Notes: generated from the sequence alone by a model not told the origin. DNA of 64,000 nucleotides from Hymenobacter psychrotolerans DSM 18569 (GCF_900142395.1 NZ_FRAS01000001.1:186001-250000), one strand, 5' to 3'. Counted from the first letter of the stretch, positions 12,561-22,104 are shown. Numbers and translations are program-made.

Positions 12561-12583
12561 ATATTCTGATTACAACCGGGTTT

Positions 12584-13456
12584 CTAGAAGCTCCAGAGGT
12601 TGTATTCGTATTCGATGAGGTCGGAAGCAGCCTGCTGCGAGGCAAGGATGCCCTGCTGCTGACCACCGTATATTTCATCCAGACGCGCGTCGTTCGGGTT
12701 GGACACCTTCACGATGTACGAGTTGAACAGCCACAGCTCGAAGGCATCAGCAAGGTTCTTGTGCTGCGCATCGTTCTGCGAGTTGAACCAGATGGCTTTG
12801 TCCGGATTGTTACGGAACACCTTCACCAAGTCGCTGTATTTGAACGTGCCGATAGGCTTTTCGATACCGGACGCATTAGAGCTCAGCGTTGAAGGAACCA
12901 GTAGCGTAATGGTTTTGATATCATGATACATCCGCGACCGTTTCTTGTCGAAGATCATGTCCTCCTTCAGTTCCATCTGATACAGGTCCTTGTAGCGGTA
13001 CTCGTAGCTCGGTGGTGCGGCTGGAGTCTTGGCAACTGGCTTAGCCCCTTTTTTCTTTGGAGCACCCCAGTCATCACCGGTATCCTCTGAGAAACCAGCA
13101 GCTTTTTCTTCGTCGCTCAAGCCGGCAGAAGATTCCGCGTACGACATGTTGGATGTTACCTCAGCGCCGGTGAAAGTCGTCGTCAGCGAGTCATTGCGGT
13201 AAGCAACCAGCTCACCCCGCTTCACAGCATCAATGATGACACGGCTGATTTCTTTGCCTTCCGAGAACATCGGCTTGTTCTGCTTTTCGCGCAGATCTAC
13301 GGCCCGCCAAATCGTTTTACGGAACATGATATCCGAATTCGGAATCGGACGGTAGGAGCCGTTGCTGCTCGCAGTAGTAGCCTGCTCCTGCGCCGAAGCC
13401 GACAGTGAGAGCGTAAGACCAGCTGCCAGGGCAGCGAGAGAAAGAACCTTATTCAT
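12584..13456 (-). CDS. gldN: Type IX secretion/gliding protein GldN (PorN)
   Basis: 290 residues with a Sec signal peptide (MNKVLSLAALAAGLTLSLSA, cleavage near SAQ). The body has the GldN hallmarks IMFRKTIWRAVDLREKQNKP and LVAYRND. With GldK it forms the periplasmic ring under the outer membrane in the T9SS. It is the last gene of the porP-gldKLMN operon and is followed by a strong terminator. A Lys/Pro/Ala-rich insert (about residues 128-147) is probably a flexible linker. Confidence 0.93.
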   Translation of the reverse strand: MNKVLSLAALAAGLTLSLSASAQEQATTASSNGSYRPIPNSDIMFRKTIWRAVDLREKQNKPMFSEGKEISRVIIDAVKRGELVAYRNDSLTTTFTGAEVTSNMSYAESSAGLSDEEKAAGFSEDTGDDWGAPKKKGAKPVAKTPAAPPSYEYRYKDLYQMELKEDMIFDKKRSRMYHDIKTITLLVPSTLSSNASGIEKPIGTFKYSDLVKVFRNNPDKAIWFNSQNDAQHKNLADAFELWLFNSYIVKVSNPNDARLDEIYGGQQQGILASQQAASDLIEYEYNLWSF

Positions 13457-13499
13457 AAATGCTGGAAAGCGAATCAGACGCTTTTAGTTCATCAACTGA

Positions 13500-15086
13500 T
13501 TACAACAACGGCACGTTGAACTGTTTCGACACGTTAACCTGCTCCGTGTTGCCTTGGAAGTTCATACGCTGAACCTCTTTTACTTCGATATAAAGACGGT
13601 CGCCTTCGCGAGCCGAGTTTACTACGTCGTTCAGGCTGACATCAGGACCATTAACCGTGCGGGTAGGCATAGCCGGACGCTTGCCACGTACCAGCGTCAC
13701 CTCATAGCGAGTTACACGGAAGCGGGCATCATCCGGAAGGAACGTAGCGAAACCTGCATCCGGAATAGCCTTCAGGCTCAGATTGCGCACAGCCGTGATG
13801 GGCGTTCCTTGCTTCTCGTTAGCCTCGCGGCCACCTACGATGCATTTGATTTCGGGCTTCGGAATCGGGCGAACCTGGAAGGTTTGCGAACCGATAGGAT
13901 TGCCACCGCTGCTTACGTTCAGTGTTACTTCTTTCGCGTTAGGCACCAGCGTTACTTCGCCTTTAGCCGAACCTTTGATAGTAGAAGCACCCGAAGCAGA
14001 GAAGCTGGGCTCATATTGAGCGCCCAATGCGGGCACCTGTACGCTCAGCTTGTTACCGCACCTGAAGTACAGCGCCTGCACCGAAGCCGACTGAATCTGC
14101 ATTACCGGCTTGGTAACCGTATACGGTACGGTCACGTTGAACGTGGTGTCACGGCCGTTCTGCTTGAAGCGGATGGTACCTTTCCAAGAAGCCTTGGCGT
14201 TGCCGGCAGCATCAAATGCACCCGGGCGGGCTGTGAACTCTACTTTGCCTTTGCCAGTGGTAGCATCTACTGCCAGTGGCGAACCATTCAGCGTCATGGT
14301 CGGGCGCAGGCCTGTGGCTGAAGCCGTCAGGAACAATTCCGCTTTGTACTTGGTACCAGCGGCTACCGTGTTCGACTCGGCACTGGCGAAAGCACCAACC
14401 TTGTCGAATACGATGATGTTGCCACCTACTTTAGCCGATTGTGCAGCCAGAGCATCCGATTCGTAACGCAGTACTTCGGTTTCCTTCTGCGACAGTGTAG
14501 CCAGAGCAGCTACCAGCGGCGTGTTCTCGAAGTTGAGTTCTGCGAAGTTCTTCGAACGCTGCTCCGGATCCGTCACCATTGGGTCCTCTTTAGCATCAAG
14601 AGCCAGAGGGCTTGCGTTAGGAACGAATTTCTGGATGTAAGAAGAATACTCATTGAGTTTGTTCTTCATTTCATACGCAGCACCATCTTTCTTACCGCCG
14701 AGCATCGTGATGGCCACTTTGTCTTCGGCGCTCATGTTTTTGTACTCGTTCTTGCCTTTGGTGTTTTCCGTGGCTGTCACGAGTTTGTCGCGTAGACCGC
14801 GCAGATAATCAATCATCTGCTTGGTACGCTCACGAATTTCTTCGCTCTGCTTCAAAACGGCTACGTCGGCGGCAGTGTTGCGGTTCTTTTCAACCTGTGC
14901 TGCAATGCCCTTTACCGTGCCATCGTTCGATTTCGACACCTTTTCGTTGATACCGAAGAGGCTGTCATCAAGGAACTTGAATTTGAGCAGAATTGCTGAG
15001 TTTACCTGTAGGGCTAGAAGTGCAGTCAGTACCAGGTACATCATGCCAATCATCTTCTGCCGCGGAGTTTCTTTGCCTCCCGCCAT
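13500..15086 (-). CDS. gldM: Type IX secretion/gliding motor protein GldM (PorM)
   Basis: 528 residues, normal for the family. A short cytoplasmic N-terminus (MAGGKETPRQKM) leads into one membrane helix (about 12-34), then a long periplasmic part of helical and Ig-like domains. GldM and GldL form the proton-driven rotary motor of the T9SS, and the GldM periplasmic shaft reaches the GldK/GldN ring. It lies between gldL and gldN in the standard order. Confidence 0.95.
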   Translation of the reverse strand: MAGGKETPRQKMIGMMYLVLTALLALQVNSAILLKFKFLDDSLFGINEKVSKSNDGTVKGIAAQVEKNRNTAADVAVLKQSEEIRERTKQMIDYLRGLRDKLVTATENTKGKNEYKNMSAEDKVAITMLGGKKDGAAYEMKNKLNEYSSYIQKFVPNASPLALDAKEDPMVTDPEQRSKNFAELNFENTPLVAALATLSQKETEVLRYESDALAAQSAKVGGNIIVFDKVGAFASAESNTVAAGTKYKAELFLTASATGLRPTMTLNGSPLAVDATTGKGKVEFTARPGAFDAAGNAKASWKGTIRFKQNGRDTTFNVTVPYTVTKPVMQIQSASVQALYFRCGNKLSVQVPALGAQYEPSFSASGASTIKGSAKGEVTLVPNAKEVTLNVSSGGNPIGSQTFQVRPIPKPEIKCIVGGREANEKQGTPITAVRNLSLKAIPDAGFATFLPDDARFRVTRYEVTLVRGKRPAMPTRTVNGPDVSLNDVVNSAREGDRLYIEVKEVQRMNFQGNTEQVNVSKQFNVPLL

Positions 15087-15146
15087 TGTGTCTACCTATC
15101 TTATATAAAGAGTGGGACCGAAATTTCGATGCGTTACTACTCAGCC

Positions 15147-15953
15147 TTAGCTGGTAGCACGCATAGCATTCAGCATGTTGCCGTACACCCGGTTCAGCGA
15201 GTTCAGGTTGCCCGTCAGAGCAGCTACTTCGTCTTTGAACTTTTCGGTGTCCTTGCTGGCGTCCGTCATGTTCTGCATGGCCTGGCTCAGCGTACCGTAG
15301 AACTGGTTCATGGACTTGAGGTGCGTGTTGGCATCCTGCAGTTCCATTTCATACACAGCATTCAGAGCGCCCAAGTTCTTGGTTACGTTCTGTACCTGCA
15401 CGTGATACTCTTTAGCATCCTGCGTGGCATCCGACATGGCGCTCATAGCCTGAGCGGTGTTGGCATACGCCTCGTTGATACGCTCCAGCGAGGTAGCTGC
15501 CGTGCGAACCTTAGCCGTGTACTCCTCCGTAGCGTTGGTAGCGTCGCCCAGCGACGAAAGCTGCTGCGTGGTAGTGCTCAGGCGGTTCAGGCCCTGGCCC
15601 AGCGACGAAATAGCCTCGGGCGTTACGTTGGCATCCTTCAGCATGTCATCCAGCTTGCGCGTCAGACCTTTGCTGTTGTTGTCTTCTACAAACTTGTTGC
15701 TGTTCACCGAAGGATCATATCCTTCCGACAGTTCAGGATACACCAGAGCCCAATCCGGGTCTTTGTGCTGGGGCTGGAAGGCGCTCAGCAGAAAGATGAG
15801 AGCCTCGGTACCCAGACCAATAATGAGCATAGTGTCAGCGCCTTTCCAGTGCTGAATTTTGAATAGAGCTCCGACAATTACGACTGCAGCGCCAATGCCG
15901 TAAACCATCGGCATCACCTTATCGAAGAAAAAATTACCGCCTTTAGCTGCCAT
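15147..15953 (-). CDS. gldL: Type IX secretion/gliding motor protein GldL (PorL)
   Basis: 268 residues. Two N-terminal membrane helices (about 14-33 and 41-58) are followed by a long cytoplasmic helical tail. The conserved membrane glutamate needed for proton coupling is Glu50, in LIIGLGTEALIF. The motif FKIQHWKGAD between the helices is typical of GldL. Five copies surround the GldM dimer in the known motor. Confidence 0.95.
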   Translation of the reverse strand: MAAKGGNFFFDKVMPMVYGIGAAVVIVGALFKIQHWKGADTMLIIGLGTEALIFLLSAFQPQHKDPDWALVYPELSEGYDPSVNSNKFVEDNNSKGLTRKLDDMLKDANVTPEAISSLGQGLNRLSTTTQQLSSLGDATNATEEYTAKVRTAATSLERINEAYANTAQAMSAMSDATQDAKEYHVQVQNVTKNLGALNAVYEMELQDANTHLKSMNQFYGTLSQAMQNMTDASKDTEKFKDEVAALTGNLNSLNRVYGNMLNAMRATS

Positions 15954-16049
15954 GTGAGTTGATTGTGAAAGAAGAGTTTGGTGATTGGGTGAAAAGCAAA
16001 AAAGGAAACGCGGGTGGTGAGGGAATTATGTTGCAGTAAGCGGCTAAAA

Positions 16050-17069
16050 CTAGTTCAGGCTGCTGTTCGTGCCCATGCCAATCTGAATCATGGCAGTGCG
16101 GAAACCGATGAAGGAACGCGAGGAATCCTGGTATTCGAAATTGCGGGTACCCGTTTCGAGGAAGTAAGCAATGTCTTTCCAAGAGCCGCCACGCACTACT
16201 TTGCGAGGCTCGTTATCATCCGGGTTGGTCGGGTTCATGTCCCATACGACTGGTACCGAAGCTTCCATGTAAGCATCGTCGCACCACTCAGCAACGTTGC
16301 CCGACATATCGTACAGGCCAAAGTCGTTGGGGAAGAACGCCCCTACCGGCGAAGTGTAAGCGTAACCATCCGAAGCATAGTCGCCACGGCCGGGCTTAAA
16401 GTTGGCCAGCATGCACCCTTTCGAGTTACGCAGGTAAGGACCACCCCAAGGATAGGTAGCCAAGTCGCGGCCACCACGGGCAGCGTACTCCCATTCGGCT
16501 TCCGAAGGCAAGCGGAAGTTTGGCGTTGGAGCCAGACCTGCTTCTTCGTTTGCAGCATTTTTGTTTTTAGTGCGCCAGTTGCAGAAATACTTAGCGGCGA
16601 ACCAGTCAACTCCGACTACAGGGTAGTCGTCGAAGGCCGGGTGAGTGTAGTAGTACTCCATCAGCGGGTCACCCATGTGATAGGTGAAGTCCCGTACCCA
16701 CACAGTAGTGTCGGGGTACAGTTCCGTCATCACGTACTCTTCCCCCAGAACATCAATTGAATCCTGCCGGATGGCATTCATGAATTGACGGTACTCGTTG
16801 TTGGTGATTTCTGTCTCGTCCATGTAAAAGCCGGCAATAGTTACCTGCTTATTCATGTTCACCATAGACGCCGATATATCCTGGTCAGTCTGGCCCATGT
16901 GGAACGTTCCACCCGGGCAAGGAACCATACCATAAGGAACTTCCTGAGGATTAAATTCGGGACGGTCCTCTGCTCCGACTAGGTCGCCTTGCGGTCCTTT
17001 GCCAAAACCACAGCCCCCCAAAATCAGAGCCGAAATGGCAACGAGAGGCAATACGAGAAACTTGTTCAT
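16050..17069 (-). CDS. gldK: Type IX secretion/gliding lipoprotein GldK (PorK)
   Basis: 339 residues from the ATG at 17067-17069. The longer in-frame start at 17132 would bury the signal peptide. The lipobox LILGGC places the lipidated cysteine at residue 20. The rest is a formylglycine-generating-enzyme (FGE/sulfatase-modifying) fold, with VPGGTFHMGQ-like, RLPSEAEWEYAARGG and VVRGGSWKD motifs. In GldK this fold is structural: it forms the outer-membrane-associated ring with GldN, and enzymatic activity is not expected. Confidence 0.93.
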   Translation of the reverse strand: MNKFLVLPLVAISALILGGCGFGKGPQGDLVGAEDRPEFNPQEVPYGMVPCPGGTFHMGQTDQDISASMVNMNKQVTIAGFYMDETEITNNEYRQFMNAIRQDSIDVLGEEYVMTELYPDTTVWVRDFTYHMGDPLMEYYYTHPAFDDYPVVGVDWFAAKYFCNWRTKNKNAANEEAGLAPTPNFRLPSEAEWEYAARGGRDLATYPWGGPYLRNSKGCMLANFKPGRGDYASDGYAYTSPVGAFFPNDFGLYDMSGNVAEWCDDAYMEASVPVVWDMNPTNPDDNEPRKVVRGGSWKDIAYFLETGTRNFEYQDSSRSFIGFRTAMIQIGMGTNSSLN

Positions 17070-17305
17070 GTGAGGAAGAAAAAGGCTGTTAAGGCGGCGA
17101 TATCCGAAGATTACAATTTTGTGAGCTGGCAAATCTAGCGAATCTTACGTTCGTGCGCAAGCCTATCGCTCAATGCCTTTCGTTTGTCTACGAACCGGCG
17201 GTACTGCCAGTTAAACGATGAGAGGCAAAGAGTTAGTGTGCGTCAGCTAGAAATCCTTTCTCCACGTAATCAGGGCACCGGGGTGGTCCACCACAGCCAA
17301 ATAGT

Positions 17306-18301
17306 CTAGAAGCTATATCGCGGCGTACGAATAGCCGGTTTTGTAGCCATGCCTGGTTTGGGCAGGCGATAGGATAGCATAATCTCGTGCGAGCTCAGTG
17401 CACGCGCATCTTGGTTGAATGCAACAAAGTCGAAGGCGTAGCCCAAGCGCAAAGCATTGTCTTTGGCGAGAGCCAGGCCAGCCATGCCCGTAAACGACTC
17501 GTCGTAGCGGTAACCTAGGCCACCCCAGAACTTGTCATTGAAGGTCGCCCGAACATTTGCCTCGTACGAGTTGTTCTTGAACGTGAACTTTCCATCATCG
17601 CCGAACTTGCCGGGCATCACCATCTTAACCAGCACGGATGGAGTAACAACAACGGACGAAGACGCTTCGATATTGTAACCAGCCGTGAAGTAGGAGTGGT
17701 TTTCGCCGATGTATTTCGCCATATTGCTGCTGCTCGTGCTTTCGCTCGTGAAGTTGTACTCCGAACGGAGCAGGTTGTTCATGCTCAGACCAGCGTAGAA
17801 GGTCGGCGACTCATACCATACACCAACACCTGCGTCGATCTTGCTGTCGGAACCGTCACGTGGTACAGTGGCATCATCCGGGTCGATTGCCCGATAGACT
17901 CCCTTTGACAGGTAGTTATAGATACCCTGAACACCAATGCCCAGTTTGCCTTCGCCTAGCTCAAAGTGCTTCGAATACGAAATCTGGGCGTTCGTCATTT
18001 CGAACTGCGCAATTTCGTCGCGGTAAAGATGAAAGCCGATACCACCACCCAGCACGCGTACTGGCAAGGAGCCGGTAATCATGTAGGTCTTGGGCTCGCC
18101 GCCATCATCGAAGCTGGCTTTGTAGTTGAAGTACTGATAACGGCCGATGGCCGTTATTTCCCCTTGTCCTTTGATGCCGGCATAGGCAGGATTCAGGTAC
18201 ATGCCGTTGAAGCCGTAGTGGGTGAACTGCGGCTGCTGCTGAGCGAGAGCAGTGCCCGCAACGGTGGTCAGCAAGAGGGTGGAAAGTAAAGTTCCCTTCA
18301 T
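17306..18301 (-). CDS. porP: PorP/SprF family type IX secretion outer-membrane protein
   Basis: 331 residues with a signal peptide (MKGTLLSTLLLTTVAGTALA) and the family start QQQPQFTHYGFNGMYLNPAYAG. The alternating pattern and C-terminal aromatic residue fit a beta-barrel outer-membrane protein. It is the first gene of the operon, as in Porphyromonas por loci. A 236-bp gap separates it from gldK, in which I see no clear signal. A Bacteroidota-type promoter lies just upstream. Confidence 0.92.
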   Translation of the reverse strand: MKGTLLSTLLLTTVAGTALAQQQPQFTHYGFNGMYLNPAYAGIKGQGEITAIGRYQYFNYKASFDDGGEPKTYMITGSLPVRVLGGGIGFHLYRDEIAQFEMTNAQISYSKHFELGEGKLGIGVQGIYNYLSKGVYRAIDPDDATVPRDGSDSKIDAGVGVWYESPTFYAGLSMNNLLRSEYNFTSESTSSSNMAKYIGENHSYFTAGYNIEASSSVVVTPSVLVKMVMPGKFGDDGKFTFKNNSYEANVRATFNDKFWGGLGYRYDESFTGMAGLALAKDNALRLGYAFDFVAFNQDARALSSHEIMLSYRLPKPGMATKPAIRTPRYSF

Positions 18302-18357
18302 AGAAACAACTGATTTTGGGTGCGTTACGAGTGGGGTGGGACAACGTAAGTGGTTTC

Positions 18358-18388
18358 CAAATGTATGGAAAAAAGCCTGTGCAACAAA
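18358..18388 (-). promoter_or_regulatory. Bacteroidota-type promoter of the porP-gldKLMN operon
   Basis: Read on the minus strand, TTTG (18388-18385) is followed after exactly 19 nt by TACATTTG (18365-18358). This matches the Bacteroidota -33/-7 consensus TTTG-N19-21-TAnnTTTG. Transcription would start near 18350 and leave a leader of about 50 nt before the porP start codon. It lies just downstream of the hemD terminator. Confidence 0.8.
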
Positions 18389-18403
18389 TCCCGCTAAAAA
18401 AAC

Positions 18404-18436
18404 AAACGGGGGAGCAGAATATCTGCTCCCCCGTTT
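18404..18436 (-). terminator. Terminator after hemD
   Basis: A perfect 15-bp inverted repeat (AAACGGGGGAGCAGA at 18404-18418 and its complement at 18422-18436) with a 3-nt loop. On the minus strand it is followed by a T-rich run. It separates the lipB-hemD gene run from the porP promoter. Confidence 0.9.
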
Positions 18437-18442
18437 ATGACT

Positions 18443-19273
18443 TTAAGCGCTTTGTTTTCCGCTCTTGTTTTTCTCCTTCCCGATGTCAGGGCCGTGATGG
18501 TGACGTATATAGGCCTCAATAGCGCCCGTCATGGATGGGGCATTCGGATGCGGCGCTTCTATGTCTAGCTCCAGGCCTGCATCGAGCACAGCTTTGGCCG
18601 TAGTAGGCCCGAAAGCCGCAATGCGCGTTCCGTTCTGCTCGAAATCGGGGAAGTTGATGAACAGGGAACTGATGCCGGACGGGCTGAAGAAGGCAATGCA
18701 GTCATACTTAACGTCCGACAGGTCCGACAGGTCGCTGGCCACAGTGCGGTAGATAACCGCCTCCGTGAACTTGAAGCTGTTGGCCCGCATAAACTCCGGA
18801 ATATCATCCTTGCGGATATCGGAGCAGGGATACAGGAACTTCTCGCTTTTGTGCTTCTTGATGACCTCGAACAAATCAACAGCCGTGCGCAGCCCTACAA
18901 ACAGCTTGCGCTTGCGCAAGACGATATACTTCTGCAGGTAGTTGGCGGTCTGCTCCGAGATGCAGAAGTACTTCATTTCCGCCGGCATTTCCAGTTTAGC
19001 TTCCTGGCAGATGCGAAAGAAATGGTCTACGGCGTTACGGCTGGTGAAAATGACAGCCGTATGCTCAAGAATATTGACTTTCTCTTTGCGAAAATCCTTG
19101 TATGGAACCGGCTGCACGTCGATAAACTCCCGAAAATCCACCTTGATGCCGTAGCGTTCGGCAATGGTGAAGTAAGGAGAAACGTCGTTGGTCGGCTTAG
19201 GCTGGGTGACAAGGATGCTGGAGATTCGCTTGGCATGACGGCCCGTCCCCGGTTTGTCTTTGCTCTCGGCCAT
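18443..19273 (-). CDS. hemD: Uroporphyrinogen-III synthase
   Basis: 276 residues from the ATG at 19271-19273. An in-frame start at 19519 adds 82 residues with no family resemblance. The enzyme cyclises and inverts ring D of hydroxymethylbilane in haem biosynthesis. Its two Rossmann-like halves are recognisable from AVIFTSRNAVDHFF, CISEQTANYL, DCIAFFSPSGISSLF and RIAAFGPTTAKAVLDAG. Sequence conservation in HemD is always low, so the call rests on these motifs plus the DUF4271 neighbour, a pairing usual in Bacteroidota. Confidence 0.88.
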   Translation of the reverse strand: MAESKDKPGTGRHAKRISSILVTQPKPTNDVSPYFTIAERYGIKVDFREFIDVQPVPYKDFRKEKVNILEHTAVIFTSRNAVDHFFRICQEAKLEMPAEMKYFCISEQTANYLQKYIVLRKRKLFVGLRTAVDLFEVIKKHKSEKFLYPCSDIRKDDIPEFMRANSFKFTEAVIYRTVASDLSDLSDVKYDCIAFFSPSGISSLFINFPDFEQNGTRIAAFGPTTAKAVLDAGLELDIEAPHPNAPSMTGAIEAYIRHHHGPDIGKEKNKSGKQSA

Positions 19274-19347
19274 ATAGTAAAGAAAAGGGTAAGTCTCGGG
19301 CGATAAAAAACCAATTGGGCAGCCCGTGCTAGCTGAACAGCAGCAGC

Positions 19348-20550
19348 TTAGTACGTAAAAACAATCAGCTTCAGCAGAATGACCAGTGGAATCACTTCTG
19401 TGGCGCAAAGGTACGAAAACAAATGCAGATTTAGTAGGGAGGATCTGCGATGAATGGTGCGGGCCACCCGGATGACGGTTCCTACCAACAGCAAGGAAAC
19501 CACTCCATTGGAGACCCAAAGCACTGTTTCCGGCAAGGCCTGATTGAGCCCCAGATAGAGTAGCATCACCAACGGCAGGCAGAGGCCAAGAAACAGGATA
19601 GTCCTAACAAATTCCCGGTATTGCACCATTACCAACTCCCCCACATCGAAGATATAGCCCATCAGTTCCAGGAACAGATACTTGCCGAGCAGAAAGCCGG
19701 CTATCAAGGCAGTGTAAAGGAGAATACGGGATACCAGGGCCGACTCCGGCACGTCGAACAGGCGCCGCAGGATGATGATATGCTGCACGTTGGTGTGGAT
19801 GGCGACCAGAAGCAGCGCAAACGAGAGCGAGAAGACCAGCACCAGCAGAATATTGAGCCATGTGACAGTTGGTTTCACCAGAAAATCCTGCTCGCTGGCT
19901 GACTTGCTCCACAATCCTTCAAACTGATAGATGCGGGCAAACCCAGGCTGATAAGCGGCCCGGATGCTGCCGTATAGCAACCCGATAAGCAGCAGAAAAA
20001 GCAGGAACACGTTTTCGCCGGGATGACTGCGGGCCAGTGGCTGAGCCAAGGCAGCCGTGGTAGTGGTTTTGGCTTTGCTGACTGGAGCCTGCTGGGCCAG
20101 GCGCACATCCGTGAAAGAGCTGAGGTTGGGCGAAGCCTGCGGATGCCAGACGCACAGCAAATGGGGTCCGGGCCCTAATCCGGCGGGCAGCAGCTTTGCC
20201 AAATCCAGCGTGTAGGAAGCAGTAGCAGTGGCCGTAAATACCAGCCGGTTGTCCAGGAACAGGCTTTGGCCGGCGCGAGCCGCAAAGGAAATTTCGAAGG
20301 GCTGCGGCGGCCGCAACGTGAGCCACTGGTAGTAGGCGTGCGCCGGGGCATGGTAGTCAGGCAGGTAGAGCACGAGCCGGTTGCGCGCCTCGTCATGAAT
20401 CAGCCAGTCGCTGGAGAGGCCACTTCGGGGTGCGGGCGGCAACGGGCGATACTCGGCCGCCCAGGCCGCTGGCAGCGGCAGCACTAGCAGTAGCACCAGC
20501 CAAAGCCGCCAGCCGGCACGCAATACCACGCTTAGTCGTCTGCTCTCCAT
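19348..20550 (-). CDS. DUF4271 membrane protein
   Basis: 400 residues. A signal-like first helix leads to an extracytoplasmic domain of about 150 residues (35-165). Some six to eight membrane helices fill the C-terminal 220 residues, including the YLFLELMGYIFD and QYREFVRTILFLGLCL segments. This matches the Bacteroidota family DUF4271, habitually next to hemD. Function is unknown. It lies 74 bp upstream of hemD and 11 bp downstream of the wecA-like gene. Confidence 0.8.
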   Translation of the reverse strand: MESRRLSVVLRAGWRLWLVLLLVLPLPAAWAAEYRPLPPAPRSGLSSDWLIHDEARNRLVLYLPDYHAPAHAYYQWLTLRPPQPFEISFAARAGQSLFLDNRLVFTATATASYTLDLAKLLPAGLGPGPHLLCVWHPQASPNLSSFTDVRLAQQAPVSKAKTTTTAALAQPLARSHPGENVFLLFLLLIGLLYGSIRAAYQPGFARIYQFEGLWSKSASEQDFLVKPTVTWLNILLVLVFSLSFALLLVAIHTNVQHIIILRRLFDVPESALVSRILLYTALIAGFLLGKYLFLELMGYIFDVGELVMVQYREFVRTILFLGLCLPLVMLLYLGLNQALPETVLWVSNGVVSLLLVGTVIRVARTIHRRSSLLNLHLFSYLCATEVIPLVILLKLIVFTY

Positions 20551-20561
20551 CAGGACTGCCG

Positions 20562-21629
20562 TCAGGAAGCCACGCGCTGCTCAGCACTGCGGCTGCGGTA
20601 GACACCCAGAAATACGCTCAGAAGCAAGGAAAAACCGACCAGAGCGCCGATCAGTACGGTATTGCCGAGCTCCGAGAAGTTGATTACAAACAGAATAACC
20701 ACCAGATTCAGCAGGCCCAGCAGCATGACCGTGCTGATTTGCTGGAACCCCATGGCCAGAATACGGTGATGCACGTGGTTTTTGTCGGGGGCAAATGGGG
20801 AGCGGCCGGCCATCATGCGCACGATAAACACGCGCAGCGTATCGAAAAGCGGCACGAAAAGAATACCGGCTGCTACCGCCGGCGACGACGAGCCGAAGGG
20901 CTGGCCCACCTTCAGCCCCATTTCAATGAACTGAATGGTAAGTACCGAAACGATGAAGCCGCACACCAACGAGCCGGTGTCGCCCATGAAGATGCTGGCC
21001 CGATGGAAGTTGTAGCGCAGGAAGCCCAGGATGCCGCCAATCAGGCACACCGATACAAAAACGTAGTTGCCGTAACTGGCCCCGCCGTAGCGCACAAAGT
21101 AGTAGCCGAAGGTGCTCACGACAATCAGCACAATGGAGCCCGCCAGACCATCGAGGCCATCAATCAGGTTGATGGCATTGGTGATGCCCACAATCACGAA
21201 GAAAGTAAAGGCGTAGCTGATGCCCACGGGCAATTCGTGGATACCCAGAATTCCCTGGAAGCTGGTCAGGCGCACATCCGCCATAATCATGACGATGCCG
21301 GTAGCCAGCAACTGGCCCACAAACTTCTTCGACACGGAAATGGAAACCAGGTCATCTTTCAGCCCGACGAAGAACAGCACGATGCACCCTGCCAGCAGCT
21401 GCTGGATACCATTGCCGAGGTCAGCGAAAATGGTAAGGGCCGACATAAAGCCCGCAAAAACAGCTACGCCGCCCAGCCGGGGCGTGAGCGACTCGTGCAC
21501 GGTACGCACATTGGGCGTATCGAGCATGTTTTTCAGGTGAGCAATGTAGATAATGGAAGGCACTGCGAACAGGGCCACCAGGAACGCCCAGAGAAAGGAC
21601 AAGCTCAACTGAATTCCAAGAGGGGTCAT
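20562..21629 (-). CDS. WecA/MraY-family polyprenyl-phosphate glycosyl-1-phosphate transferase
   Basis: 355-residue polytopic protein with about ten or eleven helices. It would transfer an N-acetylhexosamine-1-phosphate from a UDP-sugar to undecaprenyl phosphate, starting a surface glycan. Active-site motifs are clear: VGLKDD, NAINLIDGLDGLAG, IFMGDTGSL and the nucleotide-binding NHVHHR loop. That loop and the absence of UDP-MurNAc-pentapeptide features favour the WecA/TagO branch over MraY. The exact sugar cannot be read from sequence. Confidence 0.9.
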   Translation of the reverse strand: MTPLGIQLSLSFLWAFLVALFAVPSIIYIAHLKNMLDTPNVRTVHESLTPRLGGVAVFAGFMSALTIFADLGNGIQQLLAGCIVLFFVGLKDDLVSISVSKKFVGQLLATGIVMIMADVRLTSFQGILGIHELPVGISYAFTFFVIVGITNAINLIDGLDGLAGSIVLIVVSTFGYYFVRYGGASYGNYVFVSVCLIGGILGFLRYNFHRASIFMGDTGSLVCGFIVSVLTIQFIEMGLKVGQPFGSSSPAVAAGILFVPLFDTLRVFIVRMMAGRSPFAPDKNHVHHRILAMGFQQISTVMLLGLLNLVVILFVINFSELGNTVLIGALVGFSLLLSVFLGVYRSRSAEQRVAS

Positions 21630-21687
21630 TAGGCGGCAACTTGAGGGTACGTAATCGGACCTGAAACCAGGCGACTACTAAAAGGCA

Positions 21688-22104
21688 TTAGCTATGCAGG
21701 ACACCTTCGCGGCCCAGCAGGGATATAGGCGTCAGGTTGTCGGCTACGATGGAATCGGGTACGAAGATGAATTTCTTGTCGAAAATCTGCGCCCCCAGAT
21801 AATAGCTTACCCAGTATTGGTTGTTTAAATGAAACAACGCCGGATCGATGGGCTCGATGGGCACGGCGGAGCGGGGCGCTACTTCCGCAAAAACGTGCCG
21901 TAGCGTAGAGGTTTTTACGCTGCTGCCGTCGGGCTGCGTGCCGTAGCCGTGCGAATTGACGATGACGTTCTGCAGGCTCTGCTCGTTGTGGTTGATCAGA
22001 TAGACCATCCACCCGTCTTTGCCTTCCTGCGTAGCGGCGGCAGCTTCAGGCAGAACGGCAACAGTTACGCCCTCCACCGGGTCGAACTTGATGTGCTCTT
22101 TCAT
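21688..22104 (-). CDS. Conserved-looking hypothetical protein coupled to lipB
   Basis: 138 residues, MKEHIKFDPVEGVTVAVLPE onward. There is no signal peptide and no membrane helix. It looks like a compact soluble beta-rich protein with WMVYLINHNEQSLQNVIVNS and YWVSYYLGAQIFDKKFIFVP segments. Its start overlaps the lipB stop by four bases (ATGA), so translation is coupled. I do not recognise the family. Coupling to lipB may point to a role near lipoate metabolism or may only be operon packing. Confidence 0.8.
   Translation of the reverse strand: MKEHIKFDPVEGVTVAVLPEAAAATQEGKDGWMVYLINHNEQSLQNVIVNSHGYGTQPDGSSVKTSTLRHVFAEVAPRSAVPIEPIDPALFHLNNQYWVSYYLGAQIFDKKFIFVPDSIVADNLTPISLLGREGVLHS

Noticed and set aside
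16050-17069. Formylglycine-generating (sulfatase-activating) enzyme
   Set aside because: The fold is present, but the lipobox and position between porP and gldL identify it as GldK.
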